Source: Candidatus Izemoplasmatales bacterium
Lineage (GTDB): Bacteria; Bacillota_I; Bacilli_A; Izemoplasmatales; Hujiaoplasmataceae
Reading direction: 5' to 3'
Assembly: GCA_028699855.1 (NCBI GenBank)
Contig: JAQVTV010000066.1
Coordinates: 1 to 6,187, forward strand
DNA: 6,187 bases
This document shows positions 1-6,187 of this stretch, in pieces. The notes beneath the pieces were generated by a model that was given only the letters and a program-made list of their open reading frames with translations, had not been told where the DNA came from and did not search any database. A program made the position numbers and the translations under genes. Position 1 is the first letter of the stretch. Each line of letters opens with the position of its first letter.

Positions 1-2
1 TT

Positions 3-1046
3 GAATGGCGATACGACCTCGCCCGTGAAAGCAACCCGTTTTTCCTTGAACGACTGGGCGTCAATGCGGTCTTCAACGCGGGGGCGATCTATCATGAAGG
101 CAGTCATTATCTCCTGGCCCGTGTCGAAGGAGTGGATCGCAAGAGTTTTTTCGCCCTTGCCCAAAGTCACACAGGGATCGATCGATTTCGTTTTGTGCAT
201 GAACCGCTCAAGTTCGATGATATCGACTTAGAGGAGACCAATGTCTATGACATGCGTCTTATCCACCATGAGGACGGATATATTTACGGGATGTTCTGTT
301 CAGAAAAGCGTGATCCGGATGCGTCGAGCGATGATACTTCAAGCGCGGTCGCCTCAATCGGGATTCTTCGGACCAAAGATCTCTTGCATTATGAACGTCT
401 GCCTAATCTGATCACGCCTTCTTTTCAGCAACGCAACGTGGTTTTGCATCCCGAGTTTGTTCAGGGGAAATATCTCTTGTATACCAGGCCCCAAGACGGG
501 TTCATCGAATCGGGAAAGGGTGGAGGCATCGCCTATGGCTTTGTGGAGAAGATGGAACACCCCATCATTTCCGAAGAGCGGTTGTTGCAAGCGAAACGCT
601 ACCATACGGTTTATGAGATGAAGAACGGTCTCGGACCCGCACCCATCAAAACATCCGAGGGCTGGTTGCACATCGCCCATGGTGTCAGAAATACCGCAAA
701 CGGTTTAAGATATGTGCTTTACCTTTTCATGACAGACCTGTCGGATCCCACCCGGTTGACCTATATGCCCGGTGGCTATGTGCTCGCTCCCAGAGGGCGT
801 GAGCGGATCGGCGATGTGAGCAATGTGTTGTTCGCGAATGGCGTCACGGTCAATGAGAAGCGCGAGGTGTTTCTCTACTATGCATCCTCGGATACGCGGA
901 TGCATGTCGCGACCTCTACTGTGGATCGGTTGATCGATTATTGTATCAACACACCTCAGGAAGTATATCGTTCCACAGATAGCGTCAACCAAAGACTGGA
1001 ACTGATTCGGAAGAATCAGGAATTCATGAAAGATCGGAGGAAATGA
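3..1046 (+). CDS. GH130 subfamily 1 phosphorylase, probably 4-O-beta-D-mannosyl-D-glucose phosphorylase; 5' end cut by the window
   Basis: A predicted cytoplasmic enzyme that would phosphorolyse mannosyl-beta-1,4-glucose to mannose 1-phosphate and glucose. The frame is already open at position 3 and carries GH130 sequence from there: NPFFLERLGVNAVFNAG (visible residues 11-27), LLARVEG (37-43), then VYDMRLIHHEDGYIYGMFC (81-99). Asp83 in YDMR (codon 249-251) aligns with the family's catalytic acid, Asp131 in the Bacteroides fragilis enzyme as I recall it, which suggests that about 45-50 N-terminal residues lie upstream. Further family blocks are GLGPAPIKTSEGW (209-221), the following HGV, and YYASSDTRMHVATST near the C-terminus. 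YDMR, in place of the YDPR seen in the next gene, is what points to subfamily 1. A GTG at 132 could be mistaken for the start, but it lies inside the conserved domain. There is no signal peptide in the visible part. The stop overlaps the start of the next gene. Family is certain; the exact acceptor is inferred. Confidence 0.9.
   Translation, partial: EWRYDLARESNPFFLERLGVNAVFNAGAIYHEGSHYLLARVEGVDRKSFFALAQSHTGIDRFRFVHEPLKFDDIDLEETNVYDMRLIHHEDGYIYGMFCSEKRDPDASSDDTSSAVASIGILRTKDLLHYERLPNLITPSFQQRNVVLHPEFVQGKYLLYTRPQDGFIESGKGGGIAYGFVEKMEHPIISEERLLQAKRYHTVYEMKNGLGPAPIKTSEGWLHIAHGVRNTANGLRYVLYLFMTDLSDPTRLTYMPGGYVLAPRGRERIGDVSNVLFANGVTVNEKREVFLYYASSDTRMHVATSTVDRLIDYCINTPQEVYRSTDSVNQRLELIRKNQEFMKDRRK
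1036..1040 (+). promoter_or_regulatory. Ribosome binding site of the second GH130 gene, deciding between two adjacent ATGs
   Basis: GGAGG lies inside the last codons of the upstream gene. Spacing is 2 bases to the ATG at 1043 and 5 bases to the ATG at 1046. The second ATG has the more usual spacing, so the protein probably begins MSTIKMFG rather than MMSTIKMFG. Both starts overlap the upstream TGA (1044-1046), which suggests translational coupling. Confidence 0.7.
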
Positions 1047-2071
1047 TGAGTACAATCAAAATGTTTGGCACATCCACATCAAACCTGCCATGGAGTGATC
1101 GACCCGAAGGGGATTGTTCACCCGTTTGGCGTTATTCTCGCAACCCAATCGTCGGGAGAAACCCCGTTGAAGGTATTGCCCGGATATTCAACTCCGCCGT
1201 CGTCGATGATGAAAAAGGTGGATTTATCGGCGTTTTTCGTGCGGAGACCGTCAGCACATTGCCGCATCTTCGGGTGGGTAGAAGTGCCAACGGCATCGAT
1301 TGGACCTTTGAGGATCGTCCGATCGATTTCGTAGATGAAGCCGGAAAACCGTGGAATCCGTATTATGCCTACGATCCCCGGGTCATCAAGATAGAGGACT
1401 GGTATTATGTCGTCTGGTGCACGGAGTTTTTTGGACCGTCAATCGGACTGGCGAAGACCCGGGATTTCCAAACCTTCATCCGTTTGGAAAACCCCTTCAT
1501 CCCCTTTAATCGCAATGGGGTATTGTTTCCGAGAAAAATCAATGATCATTATACGATTTTAAGCCGTGCCTCCGATAACGGCCATACGCCATTTGGCGAC
1601 ATCTTTTTGTCGCAAAGCCCGGATCTCGTGTTTTGGGGCAAGCATCGTCACGTGATGGAACGTGGCGGTTCTGGATGGTGGCAAGGTTTGAAAATCGGGG
1701 GCGGTCCCGCGCCGATCGAGACCAGTGTCGGATGGCTGATGTTCTACCACGGGGTGTGTAATACGTGTAATGGTTATGTTTATAGCATGGGTGGGGCGAT
1801 CCTCGATATCGATCATCCGGAAATGGTGAAGTATCGATCGAAGAATTACTTGTTGACGCCGGAAATGCCGTATGAAGAAACGGGTTTTGTACCAAATGTC
1901 ATCTTTCCATGCGCGACATTGCATGATAACGCAAGCGGAAAGATTGCGATCTACTACGGTGCAGCCGACTCGACGGTCGCACTGGCGTTCACGACGGTGG
2001 ATGAAGTGGTGCGATACATCATCGATCACCACGAGTCCGTGGGGAGAGATCAAGGAAACGGTAAAGGATGA
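1046..2071 (+). CDS. GH130 subfamily 2 phosphorylase, probably beta-1,4-mannooligosaccharide phosphorylase
   Basis: A predicted cytoplasmic enzyme that would release mannose 1-phosphate from beta-1,4-mannooligosaccharides. Numbering from the ATG at 1043 (342 residues, a normal GH130 length), the blocks in order are NPIV (34-37), IFNSAVV (48-54), GVFRAE (63-68), YAYDPRV (108-114) with catalytic Asp111 (codon 1373-1375), NRNGVLFPRKI (157-167), SDNGHTPFGDIF (177-188), GGGPAPIETSVGWLMFYHGV (219-238), VPNVIFPCA (283-291) and IYYGAADS (303-310). The conserved Arg, Lys, His and Tyr of these blocks fit a phosphate-using enzyme rather than the hydrolytic GH130 branches, although I could not align them residue by residue. 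There is no signal peptide. The gene is nested between ATGA-type overlaps on both sides, so it is co-translated with its neighbours. The N-glycan-acting phosphorylases of the same subfamily are an alternative; the adjacent subfamily 1 gene and the GH5 gene favour mannan. Confidence 0.9.
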   Translation: MSTIKMFGTSTSNLPWSDRPEGDCSPVWRYSRNPIVGRNPVEGIARIFNSAVVDDEKGGFIGVFRAETVSTLPHLRVGRSANGIDWTFEDRPIDFVDEAGKPWNPYYAYDPRVIKIEDWYYVVWCTEFFGPSIGLAKTRDFQTFIRLENPFIPFNRNGVLFPRKINDHYTILSRASDNGHTPFGDIFLSQSPDLVFWGKHRHVMERGGSGWWQGLKIGGGPAPIETSVGWLMFYHGVCNTCNGYVYSMGGAILDIDHPEMVKYRSKNYLLTPEMPYEETGFVPNVIFPCATLHDNASGKIAIYYGAADSTVALAFTTVDEVVRYIIDHHESVGRDQGNGKG

Positions 2072-4086
2072 GAAGACTATGGCTTCGACCCTTCGTGGTC
2101 CTATGTGCTTTCGCGGTAAGTTTCCTCATAGGGTGTGAATCGACAACTTCTTTTGAACCGACAACACAGCCACCCACGACCCACACTCCTTCGACAGAAG
2201 TTCCGACAACTCAAGAGCCATCAACTCTTGGACCAACAACCATGCAACCTTCAACCCTTGGACCGACCACAGCTCCGATAACGATTGAGCCAACGACAGA
2301 GGTGACCACATTGATCCCAACCAAAACGCATATTTCGACCACTCCATTGACCACGTCATTGATTGATCAAGTTGTGATCCTCAATGAGACGATCGAAACG
2401 GGTAAATTGCTGGAAATCGCCTTTTACGAACCAAGTGGAGAAGAAAAGATCGCGACGCTTCACAATCCGTATGATTACAATGAAATCATTCTTGAAGTGA
2501 TGTTCACATCACCTACAGGAACACCGCTCAAGCAAAATGGATTTTGGTTTCGTCAGTATCAGGAACTTCGTGTCGACGCCGCGAGATATGATGAACAAGG
2601 ATACATCACTGCGGGTCTAGAGATATTGCAGTGGTTGGATGGAGGCATCAGCCATTACATGGTGCGGATTCGTCCGGATGAAATAGGCTTATGGCAGTTC
2701 GATTATACACTGAAGATCGATGGCGAATCTGTCCAGACGGGAACGGGAGAATTCACGGTGACAGAAGGTTTGATCCGTCCTGGTGTTTTGATGGTCGATC
2801 CTGTCAATAATCGGACATTCGTTCACGAAGACGGTACATCTTTCTTCCCGAATGGTGCGAATTTTGCTTGGTATAACTCATCATTGGGTACCCATGATTA
2901 CTACAATTGGTTCAAACGATTGACAGATCTTGGTGGTAATTATGTCCGTATCTGGCTATCGCAAAATACTTTCGCCTTGCATCGGGATTCATATACCAAT
3001 TTTGATAGCCGTCAAAACATGGCGATTCGCCTCGATTATCTGTTCGAATTCGCGGAGGAATACGATATCTACATCATGTTGACGCTGATCAATCACGGTC
3101 AGTTTTCAGCGGTCACGAATCCCAATTGGAGTATCAACCCCTACAATGTCGCCAATGGAGGCATGCTTGAACTTCCGATTCAGTTCTTCTATAATCTTGA
3201 AGCCAAACGGGCTTACAAAAACGAGTTATTGTATATTTTGGCCCGTTATGGTCATAGCGAAAACGTATTCGCTTGGGAACTGTTCAACGAGGTGGATTGG
3301 GTCGACGGGTACAGCAGTGGTGTAGTCACGCCATGGCATCGCGAGATGTCCCGCTTTCTGAAAGAACATGACCCATATAACCACATGGTCACAACCAGTT
3401 ACAAATACACTTATGGTACCGACGCCTATGCTCTGGATTCCATCGACTTCTGCGCGGTACACAGTTATCAATATTATGATGTGAACATGATCCAGAAATT
3501 GTTACAAGAGACCCACACATTGTATGAGCGCTACAACAAACCCGTCTTCTTTGGTGAAATCGGCGTGGATTGGCGCAGTGGTCTTGAGACATACAAAAAG
3601 GATCCCTTCGGTATCACGCTCCACCAAGGCCTCTGGGCAGGAATTCTCGGTGGCGGAAGCGGTGGTGCCATGCATTGGTGGTGGGATTCCTGGATCGATA
3701 AATATGATCTATGGTATCGCTTTGAAGGTATCGGGAGTTACCTCAAATATATGGATCTTGGACATACCGCTTACTCTTTGATTGCGGCGGATCCCCATCT
3801 TGTGACATCCGATAACAATATTGGTGTGATCGGTTATGTGACTGACGAGCGGGTCTTTGGCTACATGTACCACAAACAATGGACATATTACAACCGGGAT
3901 GCGGATGTGATCGAGAATGCCTCCTGCACTATTTCGGTCGGTAACGGCGATTATCAAGTGATGATCTTCGATACCGTGACGGGTTTGATTCAATCCTCAT
4001 ATCGCGTGCACGTGGATACGGAGGCAGTAATGCTTGATTTCGGTGATTTGGCAACGGATGTTGCATTCATATTGATAAAAGATTAG
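2068..4086 (+). CDS. Surface lipoprotein glycoside hydrolase, DUF5060-like domain plus GH5-type catalytic domain, probable endo-beta-mannanase
   Basis: A 672-residue predicted extracellular glycosidase anchored by lipid. Residues 1-22 are a lipoprotein signal peptide (MRRLWLR, then a hydrophobic run) ending in the lipobox LIGC with Cys23. Residues 24 to about 98 are a Thr/Pro-rich linker. About 104-232 is a beta-rich domain resembling DUF5060, often found before GH5 barrels. About 235-575 is the clan A barrel: NYVRIW with Arg294, WELFNEVD with acid/base Glu408 after Asn407 (codon 3289-3291), VHSY with His465 and Tyr467, FFGEIG with nucleophile Glu497 (codon 3556-3558), and a Trp-rich HWWWD at 536-540. 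About 585-672 is a C-terminal beta-domain. The ATGA overlap with the preceding gene and the signal peptide fix the start. The ribosome site is weak (AAGGA at 2052-2056, 11 bases upstream), so coupling is likely. The mechanism is well supported; mannan as substrate comes from the neighbours, and glucan or another beta-glycan is possible. Confidence 0.85.
   Translation: MRRLWLRPFVVLCAFAVSFLIGCESTTSFEPTTQPPTTHTPSTEVPTTQEPSTLGPTTMQPSTLGPTTAPITIEPTTEVTTLIPTKTHISTTPLTTSLIDQVVILNETIETGKLLEIAFYEPSGEEKIATLHNPYDYNEIILEVMFTSPTGTPLKQNGFWFRQYQELRVDAARYDEQGYITAGLEILQWLDGGISHYMVRIRPDEIGLWQFDYTLKIDGESVQTGTGEFTVTEGLIRPGVLMVDPVNNRTFVHEDGTSFFPNGANFAWYNSSLGTHDYYNWFKRLTDLGGNYVRIWLSQNTFALHRDSYTNFDSRQNMAIRLDYLFEFAEEYDIYIMLTLINHGQFSAVTNPNWSINPYNVANGGMLELPIQFFYNLEAKRAYKNELLYILARYGHSENVFAWELFNEVDWVDGYSSGVVTPWHREMSRFLKEHDPYNHMVTTSYKYTYGTDAYALDSIDFCAVHSYQYYDVNMIQKLLQETHTLYERYNKPVFFGEIGVDWRSGLETYKKDPFGITLHQGLWAGILGGGSGGAMHWWWDSWIDKYDLWYRFEGIGSYLKYMDLGHTAYSLIAADPHLVTSDNNIGVIGYVTDERVFGYMYHKQWTYYNRDADVIENASCTISVGNGDYQVMIFDTVTGLIQSSYRVHVDTEAVMLDFGDLATDVAFILIKD
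2218..2277 (+). repeat. Two-copy 30-base tandem repeat in the Thr/Pro linker of the GH5 lipoprotein
   Basis: Residues 51-60 and 61-70 read PSTLGPTTMQ and PSTLGPTTAP, and the DNA copies differ at only a few bases. They sit within a longer stretch (roughly 2140-2350) rich in ACA/ACG/ACC/ACT threonine and CCA/CCG/CCT proline codons. The repeat codes for an extended spacer between the lipid anchor and the folded domains. Confidence 0.8.
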
Positions 4087-4092
4087 AAGGAG
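4087..4092 (+). promoter_or_regulatory. Strong ribosome binding site of the sugar-binding lipoprotein gene
   Basis: AAGGAG lies directly after the TAG of the GH5 gene (4084-4086) and 7 bases before the ATG at 4100. It is the strongest-looking initiation signal inside the operon. This fits a binding protein that is needed in excess over the enzymes; that reading is inference. Confidence 0.8.
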
Positions 4093-4099
4093 ATATGAC

Positions 4100-5764
4100 A
4101 TGAAAAAATGGATTGCGTTATGTGTTACATTGAGTTTCATTTTGACATTTATCGCGTGTAACGGTGCGACAACAAATACCCCGACACAACAGACAACGCT
4201 TGCACCGACACAACAGACAACTCAGGGACCGACACAATCGTCGACGCTCGCGCCGTCAACGGGTTCGGTCACAGGTGTTCCCACGACGAATACCGGAACG
4301 AATGTGAGCGTGCCGACGACTTTAGTCCCAACGACAGGTGGAAACACGACCATTTCATCCTCCACGACCATCTCAACGATACCGACAACGGATTTTTGGG
4401 ATCAAGATGGTAACGGAGTTCCCGATTGGCAAGAGGAACAGATCACGTTGAGATATGCTTCCTGGCAACATACGGATGCGGACGCTGTCACGATTGAATC
4501 CTTGATGGTCAACGCCTTCATGGAGGCGTATCCCAATATCACGGTTGAGATGCAGATCGTCAGCGGTGATGATATGTGGGATGCCAGTTTTCTGGCATTG
4601 TCAGAAGCGAACAACCTACCCGATGTGTTCTTGATCAAGCGACTTGCCAACTTCTTACCCTACAACATCCTTGCGGATGTCACGGAATATTTCAATAATG
4701 ATCCGGACACGAACTATATCTTTAACTCCGTGAAGGATTTGGGAATCTACAATGGCGTGAGATACGCGGTGCCGACATTCATCTATCCGCAATTATGGAT
4801 CGTGAACCTCGATATTTTGGATGCGGCCGGAATCCAGATTCCAAGCTATGACTGGACGTATGAACAAGTTGAAGCCATCGCCATGGCAGCGACCAATGAA
4901 AACACGCATACCTTGGGGATGTATCAATGTCAATTCTATTCCCGCGAGTTGCCTAAGATTCTCAAAATTCGCGCAGCAAGCAATCCCGATGAACTTCAAG
5001 AAGCCTTTGGCTGGTATGCATATACGTATGATGGTACAGCTTTCCACTTTGATGATCCCGTATTTCTCACCGCAATGAATAAACTGCATGATGCGGTCAG
5101 TGGTGGTTATTGTGTGGCGGGTTTATCTGCGGAAACCTTGGAACAATGGTATCTCGATCCTACCTACCAACCCACATACAATGGCAAGGTTGCCTTGTGG
5201 CGGGAAGCTTCATGGAGCGCAAAGAACCATTTCTCTCAAATGTTGTTTGAATGGGATGTCTATCCCGGACCCGACGGCATCACCGGTGGCAACACCGACA
5301 TCGCAGGCATATCCTATACATCGCAACATAAAGCTGCGGCTTATCAATTGCTGAAGTGGATGTCCTACAGCGAACCAGGTCAGGTCACGCGTTTCCAATT
5401 GTTTGAAGACTTCTCCGAAATGGTATCGATATCGGCGAACAATTATGGATATCCCGTGGTCGATTATGGTATCGACGGTTATGGAGTCAATCGGTTGTGG
5501 GATAATATTCCTTACGGCATCACTGCACCCGGATTCGTATCCTACGAGTTTATCGAATCACTGAAGAACGGTGGATTCTGGGTCAACAAGGAAACTGTCG
5601 GATGGGATGAGGCGGATTCAGTTGTCGGCCCGTACATCACGAAGGTCATCAACGGAGAAACGACCTATGCCGCCGTACGGGAAACGGTGCATGCCGAAGC
5701 TGTTTTGGCGATGCGTGTCGCAAGAGAAGCGTTGGATGCATTGATCGAGGATTTTCAAAACTAG
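4100..5764 (+). CDS. ABC transporter substrate-binding lipoprotein, family 1 sugar-binding type
   Basis: A 554-residue predicted surface lipoprotein that would bind oligosaccharides and deliver them to an ABC importer, probably for mannooligosaccharides by context. Residues 1-19 form a signal peptide (MKKWIALCVTLSFILTFIA) with lipid-carrying Cys20; the box FIAC has Phe where Leu is usual. Residues 21 to about 97 are a Thr/Pro/Gln/Ser linker with short repeats. Residues 101-113, DQDGNGVPDWQEE, resemble a calcium-binding loop. About 114-554 is a full-length periplasmic-binding-type fold: ITLRYASWQ, FMEAYPNITVEM (140-151), LPDVFLIK (173-180), YNGVRYAVPTF (217-227), then WIVNLDILDAAGI (233-245), NGKVALWREASWS (361-373), and the late helix AAAYQLLKWMSYSEPGQ (412-428). 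These blocks are typical of extracellular solute-binding family 1. No permease or ATPase gene is in the window. Family is firm; the ligand is inferred. Confidence 0.9.
   Translation: MKKWIALCVTLSFILTFIACNGATTNTPTQQTTLAPTQQTTQGPTQSSTLAPSTGSVTGVPTTNTGTNVSVPTTLVPTTGGNTTISSSTTISTIPTTDFWDQDGNGVPDWQEEQITLRYASWQHTDADAVTIESLMVNAFMEAYPNITVEMQIVSGDDMWDASFLALSEANNLPDVFLIKRLANFLPYNILADVTEYFNNDPDTNYIFNSVKDLGIYNGVRYAVPTFIYPQLWIVNLDILDAAGIQIPSYDWTYEQVEAIAMAATNENTHTLGMYQCQFYSRELPKILKIRAASNPDELQEAFGWYAYTYDGTAFHFDDPVFLTAMNKLHDAVSGGYCVAGLSAETLEQWYLDPTYQPTYNGKVALWREASWSAKNHFSQMLFEWDVYPGPDGITGGNTDIAGISYTSQHKAAAYQLLKWMSYSEPGQVTRFQLFEDFSEMVSISANNYGYPVVDYGIDGYGVNRLWDNIPYGITAPGFVSYEFIESLKNGGFWVNKETVGWDEADSVVGPYITKVINGETTYAAVRETVHAEAVLAMRVAREALDALIEDFQN
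4181..4252 (+). repeat. Three-copy 24-base imperfect tandem repeat in the linker of the sugar-binding lipoprotein
   Basis: Residues 28-35, 36-43 and 44-51 read PTQQTTLA, PTQQTTQG and PTQSSTLA. The first two DNA copies share an almost identical CCGACACAACAGACAAC core and the third has diverged. Less regular Thr/Pro/Ser sequence follows to about 4395. As in the neighbouring lipoprotein, it codes for a flexible stalk after the lipidated cysteine. Confidence 0.8.
4400..4438 (+). other. Calcium-binding-like DxDxNGxxDxxEE loop at the linker/binding-domain junction
   Basis: The codons for residues 101-113 of the sugar-binding lipoprotein give DQDGNGVPDWQEE. The spacing of Asp101, Asp103, Asn105, Asp109 and Glu112/Glu113 matches the acidic loops of thrombospondin type 3 and EF-hand-like repeats. 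There is a single copy, so metal binding is plausible but unproven. Confidence 0.5.
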
Positions 5765-5786
5765 TTAAACCACACATTGTGTTTGG

Positions 5787-5791
5787 GGAGG
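5787..5791 (+). promoter_or_regulatory. Ribosome binding site that fixes a TTG start for the last gene
   Basis: GGAGG, within GGGGAGGAAAT, lies 7 bases before the TTG at 5799. The first in-frame ATG (5811) is 19 bases away and would remove the basic start of the signal peptide, so TTG is the better start. The 34-base gap before this gene holds no convincing terminator, so read-through from the binding-protein gene is likely. Confidence 0.75.
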
Positions 5792-5798
5792 AAATAAC

Positions 5799-6187
5799 TT
5801 GAAGAAGATCATGGTGCTTATATTGAGTCTGGGAATGTGTCTTCTAGCTGGATCCACGCGGCTGGCTTTTATTCACGCGGAACCATTGCCTGACACGTCT
5901 GAAACCACAGTCTCTTCAAGTTATTTCCGTAACCAGAATTATTATCGCGTCCTTACGAATTGGCAACAAACCTCATCCCGTGTGTCATTGGATGAGGTGC
6001 GGATTCCCTTAGTGGATCAGATCGCAACTAATCCAGATACGGTATTTGAAACAGATACCGATGATTACGGCACACAAGTGGCGGTTCTTCCGAAAGGGTC
6101 ATCCGTCGAATATCAAGTCAGCGTGAGTGAAACGGGTCTGTATGAGATCGGACTCGACTTCATCGTCGTCAGTGATTTCTATACGGT
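5799..6187 (+). CDS. Exported protein, N-terminal part only; possibly a large solute-binding protein with a carbohydrate-binding-like N-domain
   Basis: The frame is open from a TTG start to the end of the window (129 codons plus two bases), so the gene is cut at its 3' end. Residues 1-27 are a Sec signal peptide: MKKIMV, a hydrophobic core, and a likely cleavage after Ala27 in FIHA-EP. No lipobox is convincing. The mature start contains YYRVLTNWQQTSSRVSLDEV (51-70 approximately), followed by KGSSVEYQVSVSETGLYEI. That last pattern, an acidic turn and then an alternating beta-strand ending in GLYxI, resembles the jelly-roll N-domain ahead of very long solute-binding proteins seen in Paenibacillus-like bacteria, and also some carbohydrate-binding modules of secreted glycosidases. 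Position directly after a binding-protein gene supports a role in glycan capture or import. The product name is tentative because the diagnostic C-terminal part is missing. Confidence 0.7.
   Translation, partial: MKKIMVLILSLGMCLLAGSTRLAFIHAEPLPDTSETTVSSSYFRNQNYYRVLTNWQQTSSRVSLDEVRIPLVDQIATNPDTVFETDTDDYGTQVAVLPKGSSVEYQVSVSETGLYEIGLDFIVVSDFYT

Noticed and set aside
1..231. Open frame from the first base on the + strand
   Set aside because: It overlaps the GH130 coding frame, which has clear family motifs over the same bases; the translation of this frame has no recognisable pattern.
354..1055. Two open frames on the - strand inside the first GH130 gene
   Set aside because: They are antisense shadows of conserved codons, with no domain resemblance.
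1559..2053. Long open frame on the - strand inside the second GH130 gene
   Set aside because: It is antisense to a conserved gene, is rich in Arg/His as expected for a shadow frame, and has no plausible ribosome site or family motif.
1044..2071. Possible recoding of TGA to tryptophan, as in some Mollicutes
   Set aside because: TGA ends both GH130 genes exactly at family-typical lengths and overlaps the next starts, while tryptophans in conserved motifs use TGG.
2068..2090. Arg-Arg at the start of the GH5 lipoprotein as a twin-arginine export signal
   Set aside because: The following residues do not match the twin-arginine consensus, and a good lipobox within a short hydrophobic signal supports ordinary Sec export.
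4181..4252. Short tandem repeats considered as a CRISPR-like array
   Set aside because: The repeats are in frame, have no unique spacers and code for a Thr/Pro linker.
5772..5782. Small inverted repeat ACACATTGTGT in the 34-base gap, considered as terminator or operator
   Set aside because: The stem is only four or five base pairs, AT-rich and not followed by a T-run; too weak for a terminator, and a site this short occurs by chance.
5832..5840. Cys14 in the signal peptide of the last gene as a lipidation site
   Set aside because: It sits within the hydrophobic core with Met before it, too early and not lipobox-like; a Sec cleavage after Ala27 fits better.

Overview
The window reads as the middle of one co-directional (+ strand) operon for beta-mannan or mannooligosaccharide use. 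It contains four clear genes and the beginning of a fifth. Coding density is almost complete: the only gaps are 13 and 34 bases, and two gene junctions are stop/start overlaps. No RNA gene, CRISPR array, insertion sequence, promoter or terminator is visible, so transcription probably starts upstream and continues downstream of the window.

The host looks like a Gram-positive-type bacterium (Bacillota, possibly a Mollicutes-related lineage). The evidence is two lipoproteins with N-terminal lipoboxes followed by long Thr/Pro-rich linkers, strong GGAGG/AAGGAG ribosome binding sites, a TTG start, and ABC-type solute-binding proteins. GC content looks intermediate. TGA acts as a stop and TGG supplies tryptophan, so the standard bacterial code fits. 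The genus cannot be named from this sequence.

Layout: (1) positions 3-1046, a 5'-truncated GH130 phosphorylase closest to 4-O-beta-D-mannosyl-D-glucose phosphorylase (GH130 subfamily 1). (2) 1046-2071 (or from 1043), a second GH130 enzyme of the subfamily 2, mannooligosaccharide phosphorylase type. (3) 2068-4086, a surface lipoprotein with a Thr/Pro linker, a DUF5060-like beta-domain, a GH5-type clan A catalytic barrel and a C-terminal beta-domain, probably an endo-acting mannanase. (4) 4100-5764, an ABC sugar-binding lipoprotein with a similar linker and a Ca-binding-like DxDxNGxxDxxE motif. (5) 5799-6187 and beyond, the exported N-terminus of a further protein, possibly a large solute-binding protein with a carbohydrate-binding-like N-domain.

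Proposed logic (inference): the surface GH5 enzyme cuts polymer into oligosaccharides, the lipoprotein captures them for an ABC importer, and the two cytoplasmic GH130 enzymes phosphorolyse them to mannose 1-phosphate. In known pathways of this kind, mannobiose is first epimerised to mannosyl-glucose. Neither that epimerase nor any ABC permease is in the window; both would be expected in the flanks.
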